Shown: piece after piece, positions 10,651-19,835 of the stretch
Layout of the letters: every line of letters begins with the position of its first letter
Position numbering within the stretch: position 1 is the stretch's first letter
DNA from: CAVRUD01 sp963849635
Lineage (GTDB): Bacteria > Chloroflexota > Chloroflexia > Thermomicrobiales > UBA6265
Assembly: GCA_963849635.1 (NCBI GenBank)
Contig: CAWKIA010000025.1
Span: 124,001-188,000, forward strand
DNA: 64,000 nt
Direction: 5' to 3'
Notes under the pieces: model-generated
Seen by the model: only the letters and a program-made list of their open reading frames with translations
Told to the model about the DNA's origin: nothing
Database searches by the model: none
Position numbers and translations under genes: made by a program

Positions 10651-10770
10651 TGTGGGGGCGGACCGGTGTGTCCGCCCGACCGCCAACCCCGACATCGCCC
10701 GCTGGGAACCCGTCCCTGATCCGAAACGCCCCGGTTGGTCATCGGGCGGACACACCGGTCCGCCCCTACA
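10651..10770. repeat. Inverted-repeat element with GTAGGGGCG ends, copy A
   Basis: Two arms, 10651-10679 and 10742-10770, are reverse complements over 29 bases with one mismatch, around a 62-base spacer. Each arm is itself nearly self-complementary (GGGCGGAC, six bases, GTCCGCCC), so the element can fold either as two small hairpins or as one long stem. It lies between convergent genes. A second element of the same design but different stem sequence is at 37422-37528. Confidence 0.8.
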
Positions 10771-10821
10771 ACAGGTGATGTCGCGGCCAAGTCGGAGAGT
10801 CCGAAATCTCGACCGTCCGGA

Positions 10822-12214
10822 CTAGGGAGGCCCTACGCAGCCAGCGCCGGCCGCACCCGCTCCAGTGCCCTGATCCACAGCCGCCAGCCCCTGATCGACG
10901 ATCTGATCGTTCATGGCCGTCGAGGTGCACATCATCAGGCGCGGGGCGCAGAAGACCCCTTCTAGCAGTAGGGACATGTGCAGCAATCGCTGGAGCCCTT
11001 GGTCGCCCCGAGCGGCGGTGCGGTAGTCCCGTACGCCGGAGGCGGTCAGGTGAATGTTGACGAACGAGCCGTATCCGGTCACTTCTCCTGGGAACTGGTG
11101 CTTGATCAGCAACTCGGAGATCCCCGAGCGCAGCCTACCCCCCAGCGCGTTGATCCTGGCGACTTCATCGGCGGTGTAGGCAGCCATGGCGGCCGCACCC
11201 GCGACCATGGTGATCGCGTTGCCGTTGAAGGTGCCGCTCTGCCAGAGTGGCGTTGGCCGAGCCGGATCGTACTGGCTCATGATCGCTTCACGTCCGCCGA
11301 ACGCGCCGACCGGGAAACCGCCCCCGATGATCTTGGCGAAGGTCGTCAAGTCTGGCCGGACCCGGACCACGTCCTGGTACCCTCCCGGAGCCAGGCGGAA
11401 CGACATCACCTCGTCGAAGATGAGGACGATGCCGCGCTCAGCCGTCAGGCTGCGGAGGGCCGCCAGAAAGTTCGGCTCGCCCGGGATCATGCCGCCCGAT
11501 CCCATCACCGGCTCGACGATCACGGCGGCGATCTCATCCTGGCGTTCGGTAATCAACCGCTCGGCGGCGGAAATGTCGTTGAACGGCGTCACGGCGACGT
11601 TCTCAACCGTGTTCCCCGGAAGACCCTTGCCATCGAGGATTGGATTCGGGGTGGCATTCGGCCCAATGCAGCGGATCGTCGAGATGGGGATGGACGCTGA
11701 CCTCGATGTCGTCGTAGGTGCCGTGGTATCCGCCCTCCATCTTCACCAACAGGTCGCGACCTGTGTACGCCCGGGCCGCCCGGATCGCATTCATGTTCGC
11801 TTCGGTGCCGGAGTTGCAGAATCGGACGAGATCGACCGAGGCAACCCTGCTCGTAACAATCTCGGCCAGATCAGCCTGAGCCGCGCAGCCAGCCGCATAG
11901 GCGGTGCCACGCGGCAATTGCTCTTTGACCGCGGCTTCGATGCCGTGGTGGGCATGGCCGTGGATCAATGAGGTGTGGTTGTTGAGGAAGTCGAGGTAGC
12001 GGCCACCATCGACATCGGTCAGTTCCACGCCTGAGCCACGATCCATGTAGACCGGATAGGGGGCATGGAACGCGACCGTACGCGTATCCCCGCCGGGCAT
12101 CACCCGGGAAGCACGCTCGTGGCGCTGGGCTGAGCCCGGAGTGCGGCTGCGAAATTCCGCCAGGATCTCCGCTTCTACTTGAACCCGGGTTCGTTGTCCC
12201 GCCGCTACCGCCAT
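10822..12214 (-). CDS. Class III (GSA-aminomutase-like) aminotransferase, one frameshift
   Basis: PLP enzyme of the glutamate-1-semialdehyde 2,1-aminomutase-like subgroup, about 463 residues. The N-terminal half has RVMPGGDTR, a typical family opening, and FCNSGTEANMNAIRAAR for cofactor phosphate binding. The C-terminal half has IFDEVMSFR and TFAKIIGGGFPVGAFGG, containing the Schiff-base lysine. The two halves are in different frames; removing one base near 11685 joins HPHLDDP to NATPNPILDGKGLPGNT. The ATG at 12214 has GGAGGA six bases upstream; 12217 is equally in frame. Many such proteins are not heme enzymes but act on amino acids or amines, and no heme gene is near. It may belong with the amine and purine catabolic genes of this region. 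Confidence 0.75.
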
Positions 12215-12299
12215 CATCACTCCTCCGACGCCACGATCAACCGCCGGCCAGCACACTGTTCGACCGGGACGTTCGACGAGGGGCTGACCTCAATCGAGG

Positions 12300-12683
12300 T
12301 CAGTCGTATTGCCCGAGTACCTGCACGACCTCGACCTTGTTCGCGAACGGATCGGTGATGAAGAACCGAGGCCGGTTGCGAATGACGACGGTATCCTCCG
12401 GCACGACGCCGTGCTCGGCGAGACGGGCGCGCATCGCCTCCAGGTCGTCGACCTGCAAGCAGAGATGTGCTTCGACGCTGCCGGGGCGGAAAGGCTCATC
12501 GACGTAGCAGTGGACTTCCTGGCCATCATCGCTTGCGGCGAACCAGACCACGGAGTTGTGGGTCAGGGTGGTGGGCTGCGGAACCTCCGTCATTCCCAGC
12601 ACTTCCCCGAAGAATCGACGCGCCTCGGCGTGCCCGTCGGCGGGCATAGGGATGCTTACATGTTGCAATCGAACGACAGCCAC
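12300..12683 (-). CDS. VOC (glyoxalase/bleomycin-resistance fold) protein
   Basis: Short protein of 127 residues with the two beta-alpha-beta-beta-beta modules of the vicinal oxygen chelate superfamily: VRLQHVSIPMPA at the start, FFGEVLGMTE, EAHLCLQVDDLEAMRARL in the middle, and FFITDPFANKVEVVQ at the end. Likely metal ligands are His 7 and the Glu in KVEVVQ, as in glyoxalase-like dioxygenases or epimerases. The substrate is unknown. The start GTG at 12683 has GGTAGGAC upstream. It lies 85 bp upstream of the class III aminotransferase on the same strand and may be co-transcribed with it. Confidence 0.85.
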   Translation of the reverse strand: MAVVRLQHVSIPMPADGHAEARRFFGEVLGMTEVPQPTTLTHNSVVWFAASDDGQEVHCYVDEPFRPGSVEAHLCLQVDDLEAMRARLAEHGVVPEDTVVIRNRPRFFITDPFANKVEVVQVLGQYD

Positions 12684-12916
12684 CGTCCTACCTCCCGAGC
12701 AAAAAACACATTCCCGCAGACTGACATTGAACGAAGATCATACGTCTATCGAGCAGGTTTCGTGCGAGGGACATCGGCCGCAATCCTGATGGACCAAAGG
12801 AGAGCGTCCATGCGCCAGGGAGGTTGCGTCCTGCCCAGTTGCAGTCGATCATCTTGCCTGCACAGCCCGAATCGATATGAGTGGCAGGTTGATGCCACCA
12901 CGGAAGGGGACGAAGC

Positions 12917-13621
12917 GTGAGCGATTCCGGAGAGCACATTGGCCCGGCGCAACCGGGCCACGCCTTTCCCAACCTCCGCCTGAGCCTGCACCCGCTGATC
13001 CAGCACAAGGTGACATTGCTTTCGGACGAGCGCACCGAATCGAAGGTTTTTCGCGAGCTGGTGCGGGAACTGACGACACTCTTGCTCTATGAGGCGACAA
13101 CCGATCTGCCGGTCCACAAGATTCGCTACCACACGCCGCTCGAGGAGACCGAAGGGATCAGAATCGCGGCCCGGATCGGAATCGTGCCAATCCTGCGCGC
13201 AGGACTCGGCATGGTCGATGCCGCCATAGATGCCCTGCCCACGGCCCGTGTCTGGCATCTCGGCATGTATCGCGATGAACTGACCAAGCGGCCGGTGAGC
13301 TACTACAACCGGCTGCCGACCCGCTGTGAGGATGACCTCGTCATCCTGCTCGATCCCATGCTCGCCACCGGAGGCTCGGCCACGGACGCGATCTCCGTCC
13401 TCAAGCACTGGGGGGCGCCCCACATCAAGTTCGTCGGGATCAAGGCCGCCCCGGAAGGAGTCCAGCACGTATTGGACGCCCATCCGGATGTTCCCATCCA
13501 CGTCGCGTCTCTGGACCGTCAGCTCGACGAGCGCGCCTTTATCCTGCCGGGCCTTGGAGACGCGGGGGACAGGCTGTTTGGCACCGGCGAAGAGTCAGCA
13601 AACGTTCACAAGGGAAGGTGA
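12917..13621 (+). CDS. upp: Uracil phosphoribosyltransferase
   Basis: Pyrimidine salvage enzyme that joins uracil and PRPP to give UMP. The 234-residue protein has the full family pattern: HPLIQHKVTLLSDERTESKVFR at the N-terminus (given here only as HPLIQHK and LSDERTESKVFR), PILRAGLGMVDA, YRDELTKRPVSYYNRLP, and the PRPP loop LLDPMLATGGSAT near residue 144. The GTG at 12917 follows GGAAGGGGACG at a good distance. It starts about 20 residues before the usual family start, so GTG 12917 could be slightly long. Located at the edge of the purine cluster but on the opposite strand, converging with the phosphoribosyltransferase-like gene. Confidence 0.93.
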   Translation: MSDSGEHIGPAQPGHAFPNLRLSLHPLIQHKVTLLSDERTESKVFRELVRELTTLLLYEATTDLPVHKIRYHTPLEETEGIRIAARIGIVPILRAGLGMVDAAIDALPTARVWHLGMYRDELTKRPVSYYNRLPTRCEDDLVILLDPMLATGGSATDAISVLKHWGAPHIKFVGIKAAPEGVQHVLDAHPDVPIHVASLDRQLDERAFILPGLGDAGDRLFGTGEESANVHKGR

Positions 13622-13645
13622 CCGAATCTGAGAGGTCGCCCGGGC

Positions 13646-13679
13646 GGTGAGATCCAGGCGACAGGGAGGCCTGGTCACC
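13646..13679. terminator. Hairpin between convergent upp and PRTase-like genes
   Basis: Stem of GGTGA/TCACC and CCAGGC/GCCTGG separated by a three-base bulge, in the 80-base gap between two convergent genes. There is no T-run, so rho-independent action is uncertain; the position suits a bidirectional barrier. Confidence 0.45.
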
Positions 13680-13700
13680 CATAGCACAGGGCGTCCAAGG

Positions 13701-14637
13701 TCAAGCTCCGGGAAAAACAACGATTCCCAGGCCCTCGATGCCAATCGCAGCCGGGTCGAGGTGGACGCTGGTGACAGTCAAGCCTGCGAACGGCGTTACC
13801 CCGATCGTACGCCGCATGTATTCGACCGGGCGGTTGTAGCCCTTGATCAGCGGCGTCACCCAGGTGACGACGCGCACATCAACGGCAACATCGCAGCCGT
13901 CGCCTCGCTGCCGATCGATAGCGGCGCAGGAAGTCATCGACGGCGGCTCGGCCGATGACCAGGGCGCTCTCGCTAACCGCGTGGCTCATCGTCGCCTTGT
14001 CGATGATGTCGTCGGCGCCCGCCACCCGGAGGACAATCGACGGAGTGCTGGAACCCTCCTGGGCTTCGAGTTGACGCCTGGCAACAACGTCGACGATGTC
14101 CTGAAGAGCATCTTGGTCGGCGTGCATCACCACGTCGCCGTCGCCGGTGTAGGACGGGATCACGAAGGCACCAGGCGGATAGGAGGCGGGCGCCTCGGCC
14201 CAGAACTTGACCTTCTTGAGGAGGACGGCCGGCACGTCAGCAGCGAGCGAATACATCGCCCCGACTGGGTAGCCCGACATCCCGGGGACAAGCAACACAT
14301 CTACCTGGAGATCATTGAGATGTGCCGCCGCCTCTCGCACATGCTCGCCAAGCAGATCTGGGCGAACGGCGGTCTTGAGCAGGCTGCCATACTCGATCCC
14401 GACACCACCGCCACCAAAAGTCCGCGTCGATCCCAAGCGCAGCAGGCCTCGCGCCAATGCCTTCGAGCCAACTGACAACTCGGACTTTTCGATCGCCCGC
14501 TCGCAATCCGCGAACGGGATGCACGCCGTGACATCGATCGGCGGCGCGTCCGTGACTTCCTCCCGTGGCCGTTCGTAACGGGGAAGAGCCAATTGCTGGG
14601 ATTGCGTTTGCGCAGATGGGTGTGTAATTGCGGTCAC
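13701..14637 (-). CDS. Phosphoribosyltransferase-like protein, one frameshift
   Basis: About 311 residues once a one-base shift near 13918 is corrected. The segment VDVLLVPGMSGYPVGAMYSLA followed by VLLKKVKFW resembles the substrate-side region of type I phosphoribosyltransferases (quoted in two parts: VDVLLVPGMSGYPVG and AMYSLA). The later VAGADDIIDKATMS sits where the PRPP loop is expected but lacks the usual TG-x-T. It could therefore be a non-catalytic or unusual PRTase. The GTG at 14637 has GGAG five bases upstream and avoids a 33-residue overlap with the Uma2 gene. Its place at the 3' end of the nucleoside-transporter genes fits purine salvage. Family assignment is moderate; the C-terminal 78 residues are unfamiliar. 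Confidence 0.5.
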
Positions 14638-14665
14638 TGGGGCTCCGAGCAGTGAGCGAACACCA

Positions 14666-15214
14666 CTACGCCAAGAGGAGATCGAGATCGATCCAGACCT
14701 CTGGTAGCGCCGCAAGTTGAACCAGTCCGCTGTCAAAGCTCAGCTCGACGTAGGATCCGTCCAATTGGCGCCGCCACGCGGTTACCGTGCGATCAAAGGG
14801 GTGAATTCGCCAGATCTCCAGATCGCCCCGGCTACGATATTCAGGTAACTTCAATTCGATATCGTACTGGCCCGTGGAAGGAGACCAGACCTCAGCCAAG
14901 AAGGGGACCGGCTCGTCGAACACCTCGAGGACGGACGGGTCGTTCCGATTGCGTATGGGCATGTCGGCCGGTACGACCATGACGTCGGGGATGAAGTACG
15001 TCACGTCCAACCGACGGAGGCGGGATGAATTCACCCGGACACGGAACTTCGATCGATCGAGTTGGTTTGCAAGCTGAACTCCCAAATCCATCATGACGTC
15101 ACTGTGGGCGGATGACATGAGAGGCTTCTCCAGCAGCTTGCCCTGGTGGAGCTCCCAACGACCTTCGGGGTCTTCGAGGACGACTGCGGTGTATGTACGC
15201 TCTGACAGAGGCAT
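14666..15214 (-). CDS. Uma2-family (DUF820) putative nuclease-fold protein
   Basis: A 182-residue protein of the Uma2 family, a PD-(D/E)XK-like fold very abundant in Chloroflexota and cyanobacteria and of unknown cellular role. Recognisable parts are WELHQGKLLEKP near the N-terminus, YFIPDVMVV with the metal-binding aspartate, and LAEVWSPSTGQYD followed by KLPEYRSRGDLEIWRI, the family E-x-x-SPS and K-x-x-Y core. I chose the ATG at 15214, with AGGA upstream, over the GTG at 15268. It sits 67 bp after the second permease gene and just before the PRTase-like gene, as if inserted in the transporter operon, but nothing links it functionally. Confidence 0.8.
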   Translation of the reverse strand: MPLSERTYTAVVLEDPEGRWELHQGKLLEKPLMSSAHSDVMMDLGVQLANQLDRSKFRVRVNSSRLRRLDVTYFIPDVMVVPADMPIRNRNDPSVLEVFDEPVPFLAEVWSPSTGQYDIELKLPEYRSRGDLEIWRIHPFDRTVTAWRRQLDGSYVELSFDSGLVQLAALPEVWIDLDLLLA

Positions 15215-15281
15215 GGCGTCCTGCCTTCCTGAATCCGATGATCCTTCTGGTTGAGTGTACATCCGCACATCGGTCTTTCAG

Positions 15282-16229
15282 CTAGCTCTGCTCCTCACGG
15301 ACGAATGGCTGGCCCAGCGCGGCCGGAGCGCCGATCCGTAAGCGAGTCGTTGCCCGGGTCGCAATGATCAAGACGGCGATGGTGAAGAGATACGGGAGCA
15401 TGCTGAGGAAGAACGACGAGACTGGGATTCCGGCGGATTGCAGACGGAACTGACCCGCCTCGACCCCGCCGAAGAGGTAGGCGCCCAGTGCGGCCCGGGC
15501 CGGATTCCAGGTGGCGAAGATGACCAACGCGACCGCGATCCAACCACGGCCGGACGTCATGTTCTCGCTCCACCCGGGGTTCGTCGCCAGCGAGATTGCC
15601 GCGCCGCCAAGTCCGGCCAGCGCACCACCAAGAATGACATAGATGTAGCGGAGCAGGACAACGTTGAGCCCCATCGCGTCGGCTGTAGCCGGGCTTTCCC
15701 CCAATGCGCGGAGGTTTAGGCCGGGACGGGTCCGGTAGACGAAGTACCACAGAACGGGAACCAGTACGAAGGAGCCGTAGACCAGGGCATCCTGGCGAAA
15801 GAGGATGTCGCCGACCTCCGGGATCGACCCGAGCAGTGGGATCTTGAGGCGGTGAAAGCTATCCGGCGCCCGTTTGCCGACCAGATCCTGTCCGAGATAG
15901 GCCGATAATCCGCTACCGAAGAGTGTCAATGCGAGACCGCTCACGACCTGGTTGGCGCGCAGAGAGATCGTCAAGACGGCGTGGATGGCGGCCATCGCCC
16001 CGCCGATTGCCAGGGCGGCGGGGACGCCAAGCCAGGCCTGCCCGGTCCAGTAGCAGGTAGCAAACCCGGCCAGCGCTCCCATCAGCATCATGCCCTCAAC
16101 TCCGAGGTTGAGGACACCGGCGCGCTCGGCCAGTATCTCACCCAGGCAGGCGTACAGAATCGCCGTTCCCGCGGGAACCGCCGCGGCCAGCACCGCCGTC
16201 CAGAACGAGACCGAGGAGACATCGTCCAT
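15282..16229 (-). CDS. BMP-type nucleoside ABC transporter permease 2
   Basis: Inner-membrane permease of 315 residues, one half of the channel of an ABC importer of the BmpA/Nup (YufQ-like) class. Eight to nine hydrophobic helices are visible. The segment ERAGVLNLGVEGMMLMGAL after the second helix is the hallmark of this permease family, and ALGESPATADAMGLNV is the cytoplasmic coupling loop that meets the ATPase. It begins 5 bp after the stop of the first permease, so the two are surely co-transcribed and translated as a heterodimer. Related systems import guanosine and other purine nucleosides, which matches the purine catabolic genes upstream. Confidence 0.9.
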   Translation of the reverse strand: MDDVSSVSFWTAVLAAAVPAGTAILYACLGEILAERAGVLNLGVEGMMLMGALAGFATCYWTGQAWLGVPAALAIGGAMAAIHAVLTISLRANQVVSGLALTLFGSGLSAYLGQDLVGKRAPDSFHRLKIPLLGSIPEVGDILFRQDALVYGSFVLVPVLWYFVYRTRPGLNLRALGESPATADAMGLNVVLLRYIYVILGGALAGLGGAAISLATNPGWSENMTSGRGWIAVALVIFATWNPARAALGAYLFGGVEAGQFRLQSAGIPVSSFFLSMLPYLFTIAVLIIATRATTRLRIGAPAALGQPFVREEQS

Positions 16230-16234
16230 GCTGT

Positions 16235-17359
16235 CTACCCCTGTCCCTGGGACGCCGGGGCCGGAGAGTTCGTCGGCCGCCGCCAGACGACCTGGTACCG
16301 GGCGAGCATCTCCCCGCCGATGATGAAGAACAGGATCGTCCCCTGGAGCATTGGGCCGACTGCCGACGACAGTCCCATGCTCATCTGGAGCTGATCGCCG
16401 CCGGTGAGCACGCCGGCCAAAAGAAACGCGACAAGAACCACACCAAATGGATTCAATCGGCCCAGCCAGGCAACGATGATCGCGGTGTAACCGTACCCGG
16501 ACGAGAGACTCGGTTGGAGCTGGTGGGCGACGCCGGCCACTTCACTCATACCGGCGAGTCCAGCAAGCGCACCGCTCAGGCCCATCACCAGGACGATGTT
16601 TCGTCTGGTCGCCATGCCGGCATAGCGGGCGACTTGCTCACTCTCACCGGAAACCGTGATCTCGTAGCCCCACCGAGTATGGCGGAGGATGACCCAGACG
16701 ACGGCGGCCGCTACCAGTCCGAAGAGCAGGCCAAGGTGCACACGGGTCGTATCCCATCGAGGTAACCAGGCATCACGCGGAAACTGCTCAGTGCCGGGGA
16801 AGCCGAAACCGACCGGGTTCCGCCAGGCGCCGTGAACCAGGTAGTCGGCGAAAATGATCGCGACGTAGTTGAGCATCAGGCTGGTGATAATCTCGTTGAC
16901 GCCGAGATAGCCTCGGAGAACACCCGGCACGGCTCCCCAAAGCATGCCTCCCGCCATTCCCGCCACGACCATCGCCGGGATGACGACGCTGGAGGGAGCA
17001 TCGGGCAGGACGAAGAGAGCGATCCAGGTCGCGCCCATCGCCCCGAAGTAGAGCTGCCCTTCCGCCCCGATGTTCCAGAGTTGCATCCGGAACGCAACGG
17101 CGACTCCCAGACCTGTCAGAAGCAGTGGGATCGTCTTGACGAGCGTCTCCGCCACGCCCGTGCGCGATCCAAATGCGCCTTGGAGCATGGCCCGGTAGAC
17201 CTCGATTGGGTTCTCTCCCGAGGCGAGAATGACCACGCCGCCCGCTACAAACGCCAGCAAGACCGATACAATCGACACGACGACGGCAGACGCCGTGCTC
17301 GGTTGCTGGCGTCGCTCGAAGCGCAGCCAAGACTCAGAGCCAAATGGCAGTCCACTCAT
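16235..17359 (-). CDS. BMP-type nucleoside ABC transporter permease 1
   Basis: Inner-membrane permease of 374 residues, YufP-like partner of the following permease. It has an N-terminal helix (VVSIVSVLLAFVAGGVVIL), the family segment FRMQLWNIGAEGQLYFGA near residue 90, LGVNEIITSLMLNYVA, and the coupling loop YEITVSGESEQVARYAGM. The ATG overlaps the ATPase stop codon by four bases, indicating translational coupling. With the second permease it forms the translocation pore for a nucleoside or base delivered by the BMP lipoprotein-like binding protein encoded at 19836-20951. Confidence 0.9.
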   Translation of the reverse strand: MSGLPFGSESWLRFERRQQPSTASAVVVSIVSVLLAFVAGGVVILASGENPIEVYRAMLQGAFGSRTGVAETLVKTIPLLLTGLGVAVAFRMQLWNIGAEGQLYFGAMGATWIALFVLPDAPSSVVIPAMVVAGMAGGMLWGAVPGVLRGYLGVNEIITSLMLNYVAIIFADYLVHGAWRNPVGFGFPGTEQFPRDAWLPRWDTTRVHLGLLFGLVAAAVVWVILRHTRWGYEITVSGESEQVARYAGMATRRNIVLVMGLSGALAGLAGMSEVAGVAHQLQPSLSSGYGYTAIIVAWLGRLNPFGVVLVAFLLAGVLTGGDQLQMSMGLSSAVGPMLQGTILFFIIGGEMLARYQVVWRRPTNSPAPASQGQG

Positions 17360-18915
17360 GCCAGGATGTACTCGACCGCGCCGCCGGCCATCATCAGCCC
17401 GATCTCGTCAAGGCGGGCACGGTCGGCCGGGACAGTCCCCTGGATGGCGCCGTCGTAGAGGACCGCGATCCGATCGCAGAGCTCGAACAACTCATCGAGG
17501 TCTTCGGAGATGAGCAAGGTTGCGGCGTTCTGCTCTCGGAGCGTCCGGAACGCGGCGTGGATTGCCTCCGAGGCGCCGACATCAACGCCTCTGGTGGGAT
17601 GGACCGCGATCATCACCGTCGGGTTCATCGCCAGTTCCCGGCCGATAAGAAGCTTCTGCTGATTCCCACCTGACAGATCTCGCATCCGGGCTGTGCGCGA
17701 AGCAGGTTGGACATTGTGAGATGCGATCAACCGGTCGGCGAAGTGCGCCACCGATCGCCGGGAGATGATCGTCTTCCGCGCGATCGGGTGCTTCCGGTAG
17801 GCCCGTAGGATGGCGTTGCCGGCCAGGTCGAGACCACGCACGAGGCCGGTTCCGATTCGATCTTCCGGCACGTGAGCGACACCAGCCCTGGCGATCTTCG
17901 CTGGAGACTGGTTAGTCATCTCGAGGCCGTTAATTCGAAACGAACCGGAAGCGGCTGGCCGTAGTCCGGTCAACACCTCCGCCAATTCGCGCTGCCCGTT
18001 TCCCGCAACTCCAGCGACGCCCAGGATCTCACCGCCGTGGACTTCGAATGACACGGAGCGCAAGGCCGGGAGTCCACTGTCGCTCATTGCCTCGAGGCCG
18101 CTTGCTGACAACCGCACTTCTCGCATCTCGTGATCGGTGACGTAGCGCTCCGTCAAGAGCGTCGACGCCAGTTCCCGGCCGACCATGAGCTGGGCCAATT
18201 CGGCCCGTGACGTCGTTGCAGCGTCCTTTGTCGCGACAGTCCGACCCCGGCGCAAGACCGTGATCCGGTCGGCCACTGCCAGGACCTCATTGAGCTTGTG
18301 CGAGATGAATATGACACAGAAACCCTGGGCGGCCATCTCGCGCAGCGTTTTGATCAACGAGGTCGATTCATGCGGGGTCAAGACCGCCGTTGGCTCGTCG
18401 AAGACCAGGATCCGAGCGCCGCGGTGAAGCAATCGCAAAATTTCAACCCGCTGTTGCTCGCCCACGGAGAGTTGCCAGATACGGGCCTCCGGGTTGACGT
18501 CCAGACCGAATCTTTTCCCGAGATCACGCAACGTGTCCGCCAGCTGGCGCAACTCGAGACGGATAGGAGTATCTGCGTCGCCTAAGGCGACGTTTTCGAC
18601 GACGGTGAATGACTCCACTAACCGGAAGTGCTGGTAGACCATGCCTATGCCGCTAGCGATAGCATCCCGAGGTGACTTGAAATCGACGGTCTTACCGTTG
18701 ATTGCAAGCGAGCCAGAATCGGCCCGATAGACTCCGGCCAGCACGCTCATCAGGGTCGACTTGCCGGCCCCGTTCTCGCCGACCAGGGCGTGCACTTCTC
18801 CAAATCGCGCGTCAAAGTGCACGTCATCGTTGGCGACGACGTGCCCGAAGCGTTTCGAGATGCCTCGCATCTCGATCGCTGGCGCGGTCTGGTTGTGGAG
18901 TTGGATATCCGCCAC
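17356..18915 (-). CDS. BMP-type nucleoside ABC transporter ATPase (two ATPase domains)
   Basis: Fused double ATPase of 519 residues, YufO/RbsA-like, energising the two permeases. Domain 1 has Walker A GENGAGKSTL (about residues 46-55), signature LSVGEQQRVEIL and Walker B ILVFDEPTAVL. Domain 2 has the degenerate Walker A VAGNGQREL usual in this family, signature LSGGNQQKLLIG and a Walker B region lacking the catalytic Glu (VMIAVHPTRGVDVG). The GTG at 18915, with AGGA upstream, gives the normal family length; the frame stays open 121 codons further only because it runs antisense through the transposase remnant. The binding-protein gene would normally lie immediately upstream but is displaced by about 900 bp. 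Confidence 0.9.
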   Translation of the reverse strand: MADIQLHNQTAPAIEMRGISKRFGHVVANDDVHFDARFGEVHALVGENGAGKSTLMSVLAGVYRADSGSLAINGKTVDFKSPRDAIASGIGMVYQHFRLVESFTVVENVALGDADTPIRLELRQLADTLRDLGKRFGLDVNPEARIWQLSVGEQQRVEILRLLHRGARILVFDEPTAVLTPHESTSLIKTLREMAAQGFCVIFISHKLNEVLAVADRITVLRRGRTVATKDAATTSRAELAQLMVGRELASTLLTERYVTDHEMREVRLSASGLEAMSDSGLPALRSVSFEVHGGEILGVAGVAGNGQRELAEVLTGLRPAASGSFRINGLEMTNQSPAKIARAGVAHVPEDRIGTGLVRGLDLAGNAILRAYRKHPIARKTIISRRSVAHFADRLIASHNVQPASRTARMRDLSGGNQQKLLIGRELAMNPTVMIAVHPTRGVDVGASEAIHAAFRTLREQNAATLLISEDLDELFELCDRIAVLYDGAIQGTVPADRARLDEIGLMMAGGAVEYILA

Positions 18916-18987
18916 TCGGGGTCCTGGCAATCGACGCGCGTATGCTCTGAGGCGCTGCTGGTGGAGTGAAAGGACAATCGACTCTAC

Positions 18988-19600
18988 GTGCCTAAAGCGG
19001 TCGTCGAAGGGGTTAGTACCATTTCGGCTTCGCCCGGGGCGCGGGGCTGGCTGTGGGGGCAGGCCGACATCGGCTGGCGCACCCGGCTCGGCTGGTACGA
19101 GGGCGTCCGCCTCCTCGTGACGGCCACGCCGGCCGGGGCGATCACTGGCTGGGGGATCGGCTCCGGCCTCGGCCAACGACCGGACGCTGGCCGAGACCTT
19201 CTTCGCCGCCCGTGCCGAGCCCGCAGCCGGGCTGCCCGGGGTCGGCGCCCCGACCAGTGATTGCTCCGTCGCCGACATGGGCTTCAGCGGCCTGGACTGT
19301 CAGCCGCATTGGGACGCCGCCTACGCCGCCGTCGTCGTCAGCGCCCCGCAAACAGGGAAGCAAGCGGGCCTGGTCCACAGCCGTGGCGGACGGTGGATCG
19401 CCGGCATCCGCCAACCCATCGAGTCGGTGAACGGGCGGCTCCTCCTCGTCTGCGGGCTGGAGCGCGAGCGGCCCCACGCCGATGGAGCGGCCTCCTGGCG
19501 CGGCTGGCGGCCGCGGTCGGGCTTGCACAACGTCTGCGCCTGGCTCAACCGCACCCATGGCCGCGGCCTCTTGTGCTTCGCCGATCTCGTCGATTGGTAA
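18988..19600 (+). pseudogene. Transposase remnant (DDE type), N-terminally truncated and frameshifted
   Basis: Two frames joined near 19166 give the C-terminal 200 or so residues of a DDE transposase. Recognisable pieces are RLLVTATPAGAITGWGIGS, then NDRTLAETFF, VADMGFSGLD, RRWIAG-like GGRWIAGIRQPIESVNGRLL, and HNVCAWLNRTHGRGLLCFADLVDW at the end (quoted in pieces below 20 residues: GGRWIAGIRQPIESV, NVCAWLNR, LLCFADLV). This ending is typical of IS982/IS4-like DDE transposases in actinobacteria and Chloroflexota. The N-terminal third is absent, and no terminal inverted repeats or target duplication could be paired with it. It lies opposite the transporter genes and separates the BMP binding-protein gene from its ATPase. 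Confidence 0.7.
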
Positions 19601-19634
19601 CACCATGCCGACTCCGCAACTCACACCAAGCGTT

Positions 19635-19767
19635 AAAGACCCCGGGCTATCCCAGATAACCCGGCTGAAGCCGGCTGCCACCCGTCTCGAATGTCGGAAA
19701 GATCCGAACACAGCCCCTTTGTTGCAGCCCCCTTAAGGGGGGTTATCTGGCTCAGCCCGGGGTCTTT
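19635..19767. repeat. Inverted-repeat element next to the transposase remnant
   Basis: Arms at 19635-19662 and 19740-19767 are reverse complements at 25 of 28 positions, beginning AAAGACCCCGGGCT. The 77-base middle holds further short stems. The size and terminal symmetry resemble a small non-autonomous mobile element or a large terminator-like palindrome. It does not carry a gene. Confidence 0.75.
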
Positions 19768-19835
19768 CGCCCCGGCGCTTTGGAGACGTCGTTGATCGTA
19801 ACCGCGAAGCGCCGCCAAGGACTTCGCGACACACC

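Noticed and set aside
18916..19278. A 121-residue N-terminal extension of the nucleoside transporter ATPase
   Set aside because: The extension is low-complexity sequence read antisense to the transposase remnant. The GTG at 18915 with a ribosome binding site gives the normal family start.
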